Source of the DNA: Actinomycetota bacterium
Lineage (GTDB): Bacteria > Actinomycetota > Acidimicrobiia > Acidimicrobiales > Palsa-688
Reading direction: 5' to 3'
DNA length: 47,326 nt
Assembly (NCBI GenBank): GCA_021323695.1
Contig: JAJPKN010000028.1
Span: 1 to 47,326, forward strand
Shown: one piece after another, positions 7,836 through 15,439 of the stretch
Numbering within the stretch: the first letter of the stretch is position 1
How the letters are laid out: the number at the start of each line of letters is the position of its first letter
Notes under the pieces: generated by a model
What the model was told of the DNA's origin: nothing
Seen by the model: the letters and a program-made list of their open reading frames with translations, nothing else
Databases searched by the model: none
Made by a program: the position numbers and the translations under genes

Positions 7836-8225
7836 ATGCTCGACCAAAAAGTCAAAGACCTGGCCAAAGACAAGAACTTCGCTGCCTTCACGACCCTGCT
7901 GCCCGGGGGCCAGCCCATGACCCATGTGATGTGGGTGGACGCCGAAGACGACCACGTGCTCATCAACACCGAGGTCCACAGGCGGAAGTACCTGAACGTG
8001 GCCCAGGACCCCCGCGTCACGGTCACGATCATCGACTCCAACAACCCCTACCGTTACGCGGAGGTCCGTGGCAGGGTGGTGGAAAAGGTCACCGGGCCGC
8101 GGGCACGGGCGCACATCGACGAACTGTCCAACAAGTACAACGGCAAGCCCTACGACCCCGACGCCATAACGAGCGAGCGGGTCATCTTGCGCATCGCCCC
8201 CGAACGCCAACGGGTCAACTGGTGA
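7836..8225 (+). CDS. PPOX-class F420-dependent oxidoreductase
   Basis: The protein has 129 residues with the split-barrel flavin-binding layout of the Rv1155/TIGR03618 group. Visible elements are KNFAAFTTLLPGGQPMTHVM, VDAEDDHVLINTEVHRRKY (cofactor phosphate contact), DPRVTVTIIDSNNPYRYAEV, and a C-terminal segment where SERVILRIAPERQRVNW closes the fold. Members use F420 (or sometimes FMN or heme products) for reduction of small molecules; the substrate is unknown. TACCCT six bases before the ATG suggests a leaderless transcript. It is monocistronic, converging on the SGNH gene. Confidence 0.88.
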   Translation: MLDQKVKDLAKDKNFAAFTTLLPGGQPMTHVMWVDAEDDHVLINTEVHRRKYLNVAQDPRVTVTIIDSNNPYRYAEVRGRVVEKVTGPRARAHIDELSNKYNGKPYDPDAITSERVILRIAPERQRVNW

Positions 8226-8300
8226 GCAGCCCAGGGGCAACGGGCGGGGTTGGCCCGGCCGGCTGCAAGCCGAGGGGCGGACGGCCGGGGGGCTGAGCTC

Positions 8301-9185
8301 CTAGGCCTTGGCCGCGACCAGAGCGGCCAAGGCCTGCGCCCCCGGCCCGTCAATGGGCAGGTGGGTGCCGTCGGCGTACAGCCAACCAGGGTGGGACTGG
8401 GCCAGCGAGTACCAATCGGCCAGCACCACGCGCGGGTAACGGGCCGCACCGGCGGCCAGTACCGAATTGACCGAAGCCTGCCAGGGACGGTCCACGTGCA
8501 CGGTGACGAAGACGACCCGCGACGCCCCCTGCAGGTCGGCCATCATCTGGTCGAAATCAGCGGTGGTCACCGGCCCGTTGGTCCCCAGGCCGATGATGAC
8601 CACTGCGCCCAGGCGGCCCTGGGCCTTCAACTGCTCCACCAGCGCCTCGCCCGCCGGCCACTGGCGGCTCACGGCCGCCTGGATGTCTATGCCGGGGATG
8701 TCCCGGCTTAGCGGCTCGGCGTAATCGAGCATCACCGAGTCACCGATGGCGGTCACATGGCCCTCCACGAACCCGGGGCCGGGGGCCGGCAACGGCGGCG
8801 ATGCGACCGGCCCATGGGCGGCCACGGTCGTGGGGGCGCCCGTCGTGGGAGAGGCCGATGTGGGGGCGCCCGTCGTGGGAGAGGCCGATGTGGGGACGCC
8901 CGTCGTGGGAGAGGCGGTGGTGGGGGGAGCCGTGCGGCTCGGCGGTGAGGAGGCCGGCGCGCTGGGGGAGGTGCTTGGGGTGCCGGCCGGGGCCGAGGCC
9001 GTAGTGGGGGCCGAGGCAGCAGCCGCGAAAGAACCAAAGGTGGTGGCTGGTGGCCGGCGGGCAGCCGGCACCGGCCTAGCTTTGACGCCCCTGGCCGCCG
9101 TCTGGGCCCCCACGGCACAAGAAGACAAGCTGAGGGCGGCGAGGACGGCGAGGGCAGCCCAGGTGCCCAGGGGACGGGCGCGCAC
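8301..9185 (-). CDS. SGNH-hydrolase-like lipoprotein
   Basis: The protein has 294 residues. The N-terminus is a lipoprotein signal with lipobox LSSC (Cys23), so the protein is probably tethered outside the membrane. Residues 30-140 are a Pro/Ser/Thr-rich linker containing three copies of a ten-residue unit, ASPTTGxPTS. The catalytic domain follows: AIGDSVML (Ser150), IGLGTNG (block III) and ADGTHLP (Asp272, His275). It resembles the SGNH domain attached to OafA-type acyltransferases, hinting at O-acetyl ester chemistry on cell-wall glycans. It lies 18 bases after msrB on the same strand. Confidence 0.85.
   Translation of the reverse strand: MRARPLGTWAALAVLAALSLSSCAVGAQTAARGVKARPVPAARRPPATTFGSFAAAASAPTTASAPAGTPSTSPSAPASSPPSRTAPPTTASPTTGVPTSASPTTGAPTSASPTTGAPTTVAAHGPVASPPLPAPGPGFVEGHVTAIGDSVMLDYAEPLSRDIPGIDIQAAVSRQWPAGEALVEQLKAQGRLGAVVIIGLGTNGPVTTADFDQMMADLQGASRVVFVTVHVDRPWQASVNSVLAAGAARYPRVVLADWYSLAQSHPGWLYADGTHLPIDGPGAQALAALVAAKA
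8832..8921 (+). repeat. Three tandem 30-bp units inside the SGNH gene
   Basis: Units at 8832-8861, 8862-8891 and 8892-8921; the first two are identical and the third differs at a few bases. In the minus-strand reading each unit encodes ten residues of the Ser/Thr/Pro linker. Because 30 is a multiple of three, unit gain or loss would keep the frame and change only linker length. Confidence 0.9.
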
Positions 9186-9203
9186 CGGGAGCGGGCGGGC
9201 GGC

Positions 9204-9620
9204 CTAGGCCCGGCCCTCGAACTCGAGCGCGAGGGAGTTGATGCAGTAACGCTTGCCCGTGGGCTGGGGGCCGTCGTCGAACACGTGGCCCAAGTGGCCA
9301 CCACAACGCCGGCACACCACCTCAGTCCTGGTCATCCCATGGCTGTGGTCGGGCCGTAACGCCACCGCGTCCGCCACTGCGGGCTCGTAGAAGCTCGGCC
9401 ACCCCGTCCCGGACTCGAACTTGGTGGTCGAGCTGAACAGCAGCGCGCCGCACCCAGCGCAGTGGTAGGTGCCGTCCCCGTGGTGGTGGACGTACTTGCC
9501 CGTCCAGGGCGGTTCGGTGGCCGAGCACCACAGGACGTCGTACTGCTCAGGGCTGAGCTCGCGTCCCCCCGGGCCGGCAGGGGGCTGGGCAACTGCCGGC
9601 ACCGCACGGTCTTGTTCCAT
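9204..9620 (-). CDS. msrB: Peptide-methionine (R)-S-oxide reductase
   Basis: The protein has 138 residues and reduces methionine-R-sulfoxide in proteins. Two zinc CxxC pairs (YHCAGCG and VCRRCGG), [10 protein letters not shown] and the catalytic cysteine in [12 protein letters not shown] are all present. The ATG at 9620 is chosen over the GTG at 9668 because TAGGCT lies seven bases upstream, the pattern of other leaderless genes here, and the resulting length is typical. There is no signal peptide, so it is cytoplasmic. It is probably co-transcribed with the SGNH lipoprotein gene downstream. Confidence 0.95.
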   Translation of the reverse strand: MEQDRAVPAVAQPPAGPGGRELSPEQYDVLWCSATEPPWTGKYVHHHGDGTYHCAGCGALLFSSTTKFESGTGWPSFYEPAVADAVALRPDHSHGMTRTEVVCRRCGGHLGHVFDDGPQPTGKRYCINSLALEFEGRA

Positions 9621-9714
9621 CTGTACCAGCCTACCCCCGGCCGGCCGGTTGGCCACCGGCTCAGGCACCCGCTACCGGGTACGCCCCCAGGCCCCCCCAG
9701 ATATGCTCGCCCGC

Positions 9715-10464
9715 ATGAGCGTGCAGGGGTTCGGGGTAGACATAGGTGGGTCGGGCATAAAAGGTGCCGTGGTGGACCTGAGCACGGGGGCCCTGGCCGC
9801 CCAGAGGTTCAAGCTGCCCACTCCTCAGCCCTCGTCGCCGCCCGCAGTGGCCTCCACCGTGGCCCAGGTGGTCGCCCACTTCGGCTGGCAGGGGCCGCTC
9901 GGCTGCGCCTTCCCGGCCGTGGTCCGCCAAGGGGTGGCCCGCACGGCCGCCAACATCGACCCCCAGTGGGTGGGCACCAACGTCCAAGACGTCATCGGTG
10001 CCGCTACCGGCCTGGCGGTCAAGGCCGTGAACGACGCCGACGCGGCCGGTGTGGCCGAGGCCACCTGGGGAGCGGCTCGAGGCGTGCGCGGCCTCGTGGT
10101 CGTGGTCACGCTCGGCACTGGCATAGGCACCGCCCTTTTGTACGACGGTGTGCTCGTACCCAACAGCGAGCTAGGCCATATCGAGCTCGACGGGGAAGAC
10201 GCCGAGCGCAAGGCGTCGGCCGCGGTGCGGGAGCGGGAGGGCCTGAGCTGGGAAAAATGGGCCAAACGGCTCCAGCGCTATTTCTCCGCCCTGGAGTTCC
10301 TCCTGCGGCCGGAACTGATCGTCGTGGGCGGTGGCGTCAGCCGGCGAGCAGACAAGTTCCTCCCGCTGTTGACCCTCGACACCAAGATCGTGCCCGCCCA
10401 ACTGCAAAACGAGGCCGGGATAGTCGGAGCAGCCTACCTCGCCTCCCAGTCCCCGCCGGCCTGA
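9715..10464 (+). CDS. ppgK: Polyphosphate glucokinase
   Basis: The 249-residue ROK-superfamily enzyme phosphorylates glucose using inorganic polyphosphate or ATP. The opening GFGVDIGGSGIKGAVVDL is the diagnostic form in PpgK. NDADAAGVAE carries the catalytic Asp, and TLGTGIGTALLYDG and NSELGHIELDG follow. The short, zinc-finger-free SELGHIEL region separates it from ordinary ROK glucokinases. TATGCT seven bases before the ATG at 9715 supports that start. It would take glucose released by the GH1 enzyme into glycolysis. Its last 31 bases overlap the opposing ABC gene. Confidence 0.93.
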   Translation: MSVQGFGVDIGGSGIKGAVVDLSTGALAAQRFKLPTPQPSSPPAVASTVAQVVAHFGWQGPLGCAFPAVVRQGVARTAANIDPQWVGTNVQDVIGAATGLAVKAVNDADAAGVAEATWGAARGVRGLVVVVTLGTGIGTALLYDGVLVPNSELGHIELDGEDAERKASAAVREREGLSWEKWAKRLQRYFSALEFLLRPELIVVGGGVSRRADKFLPLLTLDTKIVPAQLQNEAGIVGAAYLASQSPPA

Positions 10465-12488
10465 TACCCCAGGGGAGAGGTGGCTGCCGCCTCAGCCCCC
10501 CTTTTCCCACTGCCGGGCACCAAGGCTCCCCCGTCGACGGCCAGCCCAGCCCCACCGGCACCCGGGGCGTCCCCGTCCGTGCCCACTCCGGGCTCCTCAC
10601 CACCGGCCGACTGGCCCTCGAACTGGGTATGGTAGAGCTCGGCGTACAGGCCTCCGGCACCCACCAGCTCGGCGTGCGTGCCCCGCTCCACGATCCTGCC
10701 CCCGTCCACCACCAGGATCTGGTCGGCCTCCCGCACGGTGGACAAGCGGTGGGCGATCACGATCGAGGTCCGCCCAGCCAGCACCTTTTTCAGCGCACTT
10801 TGGACCGCGACCTCGGACTCGGAGTCCAGGTGGGCAGTCGCCTCGTCCAAGACGACCAAGTCGGGTGCCTTCAAGAGGAGCCGGGCTATTGCCACCCGTT
10901 GCTTCTCCCCCCCAGACAGACGGTAACCGCGATCGCCCACTACCGTGCCCAGCCCGTCGGGCAGCTGCGCCACCATGTCGTAGATCTGAGCGTCGCGCAA
11001 GGCTTGGACCAGTTCTGCTTCGGTCGCCTCCGGCCGGGCGTACAGCAGGTTGGCCCTGATCGTGTCGTGGAAAAGGTGCGGTTCTTGGGTGACCACGCCC
11101 ACGGCTTCTTGGACCGAGGCCAAAGTGGCGTCCCTCACGTCCACGCCGTTTATGCGCACCGCGCCCTCGGTGACGTCGTAGAGGCGAGCCGCCAGGTGGC
11201 TGATGGTCGTCTTGCCTGCACCGGACGGGCCCACCAGGGCGACCAGCTGGCCGGGCTCAGCGACAAAGGAGATGTCGAAGAGCACCTGTTGCCCGCCCGC
11301 CCGCTCCAAGACCGCCACCGACTCCAAGGACGCGAGCGAGACTTCTTCGGGCCGCGGGTAACGGAAGCTCACGTGGTCGAAGACCACCCGGGCCGGCCCC
11401 CGGGGGAGCGCCACAGCACCGGGCTTGTCGTCGATCATCGGGGGCAGGTCGAGGACTTCGAACACCCGGTCGAAGGAAACCAGGGCCGTCATCACGTCCA
11501 CCTGGACGTTGGACAGCGCGGTCAACGGCCCGTAAAGCCGGTTGAGGTAGAGGGTCATGGCCACCAGGGTGCCCACCGTCAACTGGTGGTGAGCCGCGGC
11601 CACTCCCCCGACGCCGTAAACGAGCGCGGTGGCCAGCGAGGCCGTGAGCATCAGGGCGCTGAAGAACACCCGCCCGTACATGGCCGTGGTCACCCCTATG
11701 TCGCGCACCCGTCCCGTCCGCTTGGCGAAGTCAGCTGCCTCACGCTCAGGTTTGCCGAAGATCTTGACCAACAACGCGCCGGCCACGTTGAACCGCTCGC
11801 TCATCATCGTGTTCATCTCGGCGTTGAGCGAGTAAGCCTCCCGGGTCACGGCCGCCAGGCGCCGGCCAACCCAGCGGGCAGGGAAGATGAAGACCGGCAG
11901 CATCAGCAGGGCCAGCAACGTTATCTTCCAGCTGAGGGCGAACATGGCGACCAGGGTGACGGCGACGCTCACGGTGTTGCCGACAACGGAATTGAAGGTG
12001 TCGGTGAAGGCCTGTTGAGCACCGAGCACGTCGTTGTTGAGGCGAGAGATGAGCGCACCGGTCTGGGTGCGGGTGAAAAAGGCGATCGGCATACGCTGGA
12101 CGTGGGCGAACACCCGGTTGCGCAGGTCGAAGATCAGGCCCTCCCCGATACGGGCCGAGATCCACCTCTGCCACAGGCCGACCCCCGCGTCCAGCACCGC
12201 CAGGCCGGCCACGGCCAGCGCCAGCCAGACCACCAAGGTTGCGTCACGGTGGAGGATCCCCTGGTCCAATATGGCCCGGTAAATGAGAGGGTTGGCGTTG
12301 CCGATCAAGGCGTCCACGACTATGAGGGACAAGAACACGCCCAGCATGGCCGTATAAGGGCGGGCAAAGCGGGCGATGCGCCGGACCGTCCCCGGGGGCA
12401 GCTTGTGCTGCCGGACAGCCTCGTCCTGGCGCAGGCTGCGCATCAGGCCCCACGCCGCCCGGCCGCTGCCACCTCCCATGTGCATCAT
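10434..12488 (-). CDS. ABC exporter, fused permease/ATPase
   Basis: About 684 residues with the half-transporter layout: a six-helix membrane domain (roughly 35-330) then a nucleotide-binding domain. Walker A GPSGAGKTT lies near residue 418, signature LSGGEKQRVAIARLL near 523, Walker B LVVLDEATAHLD near 541, and the H-loop IAHRLSTVREA follows. A 60-residue Gly/Ala-rich tail has no known role. MsbA/LmrA-type multidrug or lipid export is the usual family function; the substrate is unknown. The start could be any of three close ATGs (12488, 12485, 12479), since no ribosome site is clear. It ends inside ppgK on the opposite strand. Confidence 0.9.
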   Translation of the reverse strand: MMHMGGGSGRAAWGLMRSLRQDEAVRQHKLPPGTVRRIARFARPYTAMLGVFLSLIVVDALIGNANPLIYRAILDQGILHRDATLVVWLALAVAGLAVLDAGVGLWQRWISARIGEGLIFDLRNRVFAHVQRMPIAFFTRTQTGALISRLNNDVLGAQQAFTDTFNSVVGNTVSVAVTLVAMFALSWKITLLALLMLPVFIFPARWVGRRLAAVTREAYSLNAEMNTMMSERFNVAGALLVKIFGKPEREAADFAKRTGRVRDIGVTTAMYGRVFFSALMLTASLATALVYGVGGVAAAHHQLTVGTLVAMTLYLNRLYGPLTALSNVQVDVMTALVSFDRVFEVLDLPPMIDDKPGAVALPRGPARVVFDHVSFRYPRPEEVSLASLESVAVLERAGGQQVLFDISFVAEPGQLVALVGPSGAGKTTISHLAARLYDVTEGAVRINGVDVRDATLASVQEAVGVVTQEPHLFHDTIRANLLYARPEATEAELVQALRDAQIYDMVAQLPDGLGTVVGDRGYRLSGGEKQRVAIARLLLKAPDLVVLDEATAHLDSESEVAVQSALKKVLAGRTSIVIAHRLSTVREADQILVVDGGRIVERGTHAELVGAGGLYAELYHTQFEGQSAGGEEPGVGTDGDAPGAGGAGLAVDGGALVPGSGKRGAEAAATSPLGYQAGGDWEAR

Positions 12489-12675
12489 GGGCACCACTTT
12501 GTCACGCGCGCCCGCCTAAGCGGCCAAAGAGGCACTTCGTCCCGCGCGTGCCAAGCGGCCGGAGAAGCACTGTCGGAGCAGCCTTGCGCCTTGCCGGCCT
12601 TGGCTGGGGCTCGCCGGTCTCGCCCCGCTGACCAGCCTGAGCGGCCCGCCGCCCAGCATCCTCGAGGGCTCCTGG

Positions 12676-14082
12676 TCAGGGGAGGCCGTTGGCCGCTATC
12701 ACGTCGCGGTACCAGCGGTAGCTGTCCTTGGGAGTGCGCTTGGCGGTGGGGTAGTCCACGTAGACCAGCCCGAACCGCATGGAAAAACCATGCGCCCACT
12801 CGAAGTTGTCCATCAGGCTCCAGACGAAGTAGCCACGCAGGTCGGCTCCCTGCTCGATGGCGGCCCGAGCGGCAACCAAGTGCCGCTCCAGGTACCAGAT
12901 CCGCCTGGGGTCGTGGACGGCGCCGTCGGGGCCAGCATAGTCGTTCTCAGCACAGCCGTTCTCGGTGATGTAGAGCGGTACGGACGTGTACTCGTCGCGC
13001 ACCCGCACCAGCAGCCTGGTCAGGCCCTCGGGGTCGACCTCCCAGCGTGCCCCGGTGTGCGGGGCGTAGACCCTCCCGACCCTCGCGATGCCCAGGTCGC
13101 CATTGGCCCCGGTCGTCACCGGTGGCGCCACCTCGTAGCCCGCCTTGCGGGCCGCGTCCAAGCGGCTGGTGTCGGCTATCACGTTGCTGCTGTAGTAGTT
13201 GAGCCCGAGGAAGTCCAGGGGGCGGCTGACCTGGTCGAGGTCCCCAGGCAAGACGGCGTCCCAACCGGGCTTGTAGCGGGCATAGTGCTCGACCATGTCT
13301 TGGGGGTAGCTGCCCTTGAAAAGCGGCCCCAAGAACAGCCGGTTCTGGAAGCCGTCCGCTCTTTTGGCCGCGGCCACGTCCAGCTCGTGGTCGCTGGCCG
13401 GGACCATGGGAGCGATGTTCAGGGCGATCCCGACGGGCGCCTCGGTGGCTTGGCGCAGCACCTCGGCCGCCCGAGCGTGAGCGAGCAGGGTGTGGTGGGT
13501 GGCCAGCAGGCCCTTGCTCACGTCGGCATAGCCAGGAGCGTGCTCGCCTGTCCCGTAACCGAGCCAGGCCACGCACCACGGCTCGTTCAGGGTGACCCAC
13601 ATGGCCACGGCGTCGCCCAGCGCTCCCACGACGGCTTGGGTGTACTCACCGAAGCGCTCGGCGGTGTCGCGCGCCGTCCAGCCGCCCACGTCCTCCAGGG
13701 CCTGGGGCAGGTCCCAGTGGTAGAGGGTGGCCACAGGCAGCACGCCACGCTGGCGCAAGCCGTCGACCAGGCGGCGGTAGAAGTCCAAACCCTCCTGGTT
13801 GGCCGGCCCTTTGCCGTCCGGCTGGACCCGTGGCCAAGCGACCGAGAACCGGTAGGCGCAGCGGCCCAGGCCGGCGACCAGGTCCAGGTCTTCTTCGAGG
13901 TGGTCGTAGTGGGCACAAGTGATGTCGCCGTTGTCCCCGTTGAGGGTACGCCCTGGCGTATGAGAGAAGGTGTCCCAGATCGACGGCCCCCTGCCCCCGG
14001 CACTGGCTGCGCCCTCGACCTGGTAGGCAGCGGTGGCTGTCCCCCACACGAAGCCTTCCGGGAACCTGGCACTGCTCGTCAC
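12676..14082 (-). CDS. Beta-glucosidase, glycoside hydrolase family 1
   Basis: The protein has 468 residues. FVWGTATAAYQVEG at the N-terminus, TLNEPW (acid/base Glu167) and YITENG (nucleophile Glu374) define a retaining GH1 enzyme that hydrolyses cellobiose and other beta-glucosides. The GTG at 14082 is preceded by GGAGGGAG, a strong ribosome site. There is no signal peptide, so it acts on imported sugar in the cytoplasm. It is divergent from a LacI-family regulator with a palindrome between them, followed by a sugar/peptide-type binding lipoprotein. This suggests induction by an imported glucoside. The released glucose would feed ppgK or the ROK kinase. Confidence 0.94.
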   Translation of the reverse strand: MTSSARFPEGFVWGTATAAYQVEGAASAGGRGPSIWDTFSHTPGRTLNGDNGDITCAHYDHLEEDLDLVAGLGRCAYRFSVAWPRVQPDGKGPANQEGLDFYRRLVDGLRQRGVLPVATLYHWDLPQALEDVGGWTARDTAERFGEYTQAVVGALGDAVAMWVTLNEPWCVAWLGYGTGEHAPGYADVSKGLLATHHTLLAHARAAEVLRQATEAPVGIALNIAPMVPASDHELDVAAAKRADGFQNRLFLGPLFKGSYPQDMVEHYARYKPGWDAVLPGDLDQVSRPLDFLGLNYYSSNVIADTSRLDAARKAGYEVAPPVTTGANGDLGIARVGRVYAPHTGARWEVDPEGLTRLLVRVRDEYTSVPLYITENGCAENDYAGPDGAVHDPRRIWYLERHLVAARAAIEQGADLRGYFVWSLMDNFEWAHGFSMRFGLVYVDYPTAKRTPKDSYRWYRDVIAANGLP

Positions 14083-14223
14083 GTGAACTCCCTCCTCAAC
14101 CGACGCGACGTGACCCATAGGGCGTAGCCCCTGGGCGAGCCGGGGCGCCCCGGTACCAAACTGACCAAGCCTTGCCGGGGGCCGAGGGCGCTGCCCACCG
14201 CGGGCCACGCTACAGTGGTGATG

Positions 14224-14235
14224 GGAAGCGCTTCC
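14224..14235. promoter_or_regulatory. LacI-family operator palindrome
   Basis: GGAAGCGCTTCC is a perfect 12-bp palindrome with a central CG, the form bound by LacI/GalR repressors, as in CebR-type sites. It lies about 40 bases before lacI, next to a TATAGT element (14242-14247), and 140 bases before the divergent GH1 gene. Binding could repress both genes; this is inferred from position and symmetry. Confidence 0.6.
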
Positions 14236-14277
14236 TCATCAGTATAGTCGGTGCCCAAGTTGGACCAGAGGAGGACC

Positions 14278-15402
14278 ATGGCAGCAGGTGGTGGGCACGG
14301 CTCGGGCCCGCCCACGATCTACGACGTGGCCAGGCACGCCAACGTCTCCATCGCCACGGTGTCCCGCGTCCTCAACAACCACGGCTACTTGCGGCCAGAG
14401 ACCCGCGACCGTGTCCTGCAAGCTGTGCGGGACCTGCATTTCGTGCCCAACGGCCCCGCTCGCCAGCTGTCCAGCGGCACCACGAAAGTGATCGGCCTCG
14501 CCTTCATCCGTCCACCCGAAGACGAGATGTCCTCGGTGGAGGAAGACTCCCTGCTCTTCACCGATGCCGTCGTCCGGGGAGCAGAACTGGCCGCCCAGCG
14601 CCTGGGTTACTCGCTGCTGTTGACCGGCGTCACCGAGGGGGACTCCAGCAACGAGGTGGCCATGCTCACCGGCAAGGCCGACGGGGTGATCCTGCTCGAC
14701 CGAGTGTTACCGGAAAAGCGGGTAGCAGCACTGGCCAGGCGTTCGCCCCTGGTCCTGCTGGCCGGGAGCGGCAAACCCCAGGCCGCGGTCAATGTCCGGG
14801 TGGACAACGTCCAGGGCATGCAGGCCATGGCCCGGCACCTGGTCTCCCACCACGGCTTCCGGCGGTTCGCGTTCATGGCGGGCAAGGAAGGGAGCCCGGA
14901 CAGCACCACCCGGGAGGAAGCCTTCACCGATATGGCCCGGTTCCTCGGGGGGGAAGTGGAGCCCTCCGAGGAGGGCTGGTCGGCCGACTGGACCACGGCG
15001 GGCGCCTACCGGGCGACCCGGGCCAGGCTGGCATCGGGGGCCCCATTGCCTCAAGCGGTCGTCTGCGCCAACGACCAGATGGCAATAGGCGTGCTCCAGG
15101 CCCTACGCACGGCCGGGATCCGCGCCCCGGAGGACGTCGCCGTCACCGGCTTCGACGACATACCCATAGCCCGCCACTGGCAGCCTCCCCTCACCACCGT
15201 CCGTCAGCCCTCCCAGCAGCTGGGCTCAGCCGGAGTCGAAGCCTTGGTGGCCCTGATCGAAGACCGTCCCAACGCGCAAAGGGACCGGGTGCTACCTACC
15301 CAGCTCATGGTCAGGGCCAGCTGCAGCTGCCCCCCGCCACCTTACCCGGAGGCAGGCCTGCTAGACACAGGCCCGTGGAGGCCGGACAGCTCGACCACCT
15401 GA
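14278..15402 (+). CDS. LacI/GalR-family transcription regulator
   Basis: The protein has 374 residues. The DNA-binding helix-turn-helix and hinge are textbook: TIYDVARHANVSIATVSRVL at about 14-33, then RPETRDRVLQAV and FVPNGPARQL. A periplasmic-binding-like sensor domain follows, with ADGVILL, ICANDQMAIG-like VVCANDQMAIGVLQAL, and VTGFDDIPIA. The ATG at 14278 is used because GAGGAGGACC precedes it. Its operator is probably the palindrome about 43 bases upstream, giving autoregulation and control of the divergent GH1 gene. The inducer is presumably a beta-glucoside or its product. A cysteine-rich SCSCPPPP near the C-terminus is unusual. Confidence 0.92.
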   Translation: MAAGGGHGSGPPTIYDVARHANVSIATVSRVLNNHGYLRPETRDRVLQAVRDLHFVPNGPARQLSSGTTKVIGLAFIRPPEDEMSSVEEDSLLFTDAVVRGAELAAQRLGYSLLLTGVTEGDSSNEVAMLTGKADGVILLDRVLPEKRVAALARRSPLVLLAGSGKPQAAVNVRVDNVQGMQAMARHLVSHHGFRRFAFMAGKEGSPDSTTREEAFTDMARFLGGEVEPSEEGWSADWTTAGAYRATRARLASGAPLPQAVVCANDQMAIGVLQALRTAGIRAPEDVAVTGFDDIPIARHWQPPLTTVRQPSQQLGSAGVEALVALIEDRPNAQRDRVLPTQLMVRASCSCPPPPYPEAGLLDTGPWRPDSSTT

Positions 15403-15439
15403 CCAGCAGTTACTTAGTGGCAGGGCCCTGAGCTGGCCC

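Noticed and set aside
8832..8921. Regular 30-bp repeats as a CRISPR array
   Set aside because: Units are contiguous with no spacers and encode an in-frame protein linker; no cas genes are present.
9462..12968. 1168-codon open frame on the plus strand
   Set aside because: It is antisense to the ABC exporter and msrB and crosses ppgK in another frame. Its translation is low-complexity His/Gly/Arg-rich, typical of shadow frames in GC-rich DNA.
12790..14127. 445-codon plus-strand frame
   Set aside because: Antisense to the GH1 gene, which has all family motifs; no start signal or domain.
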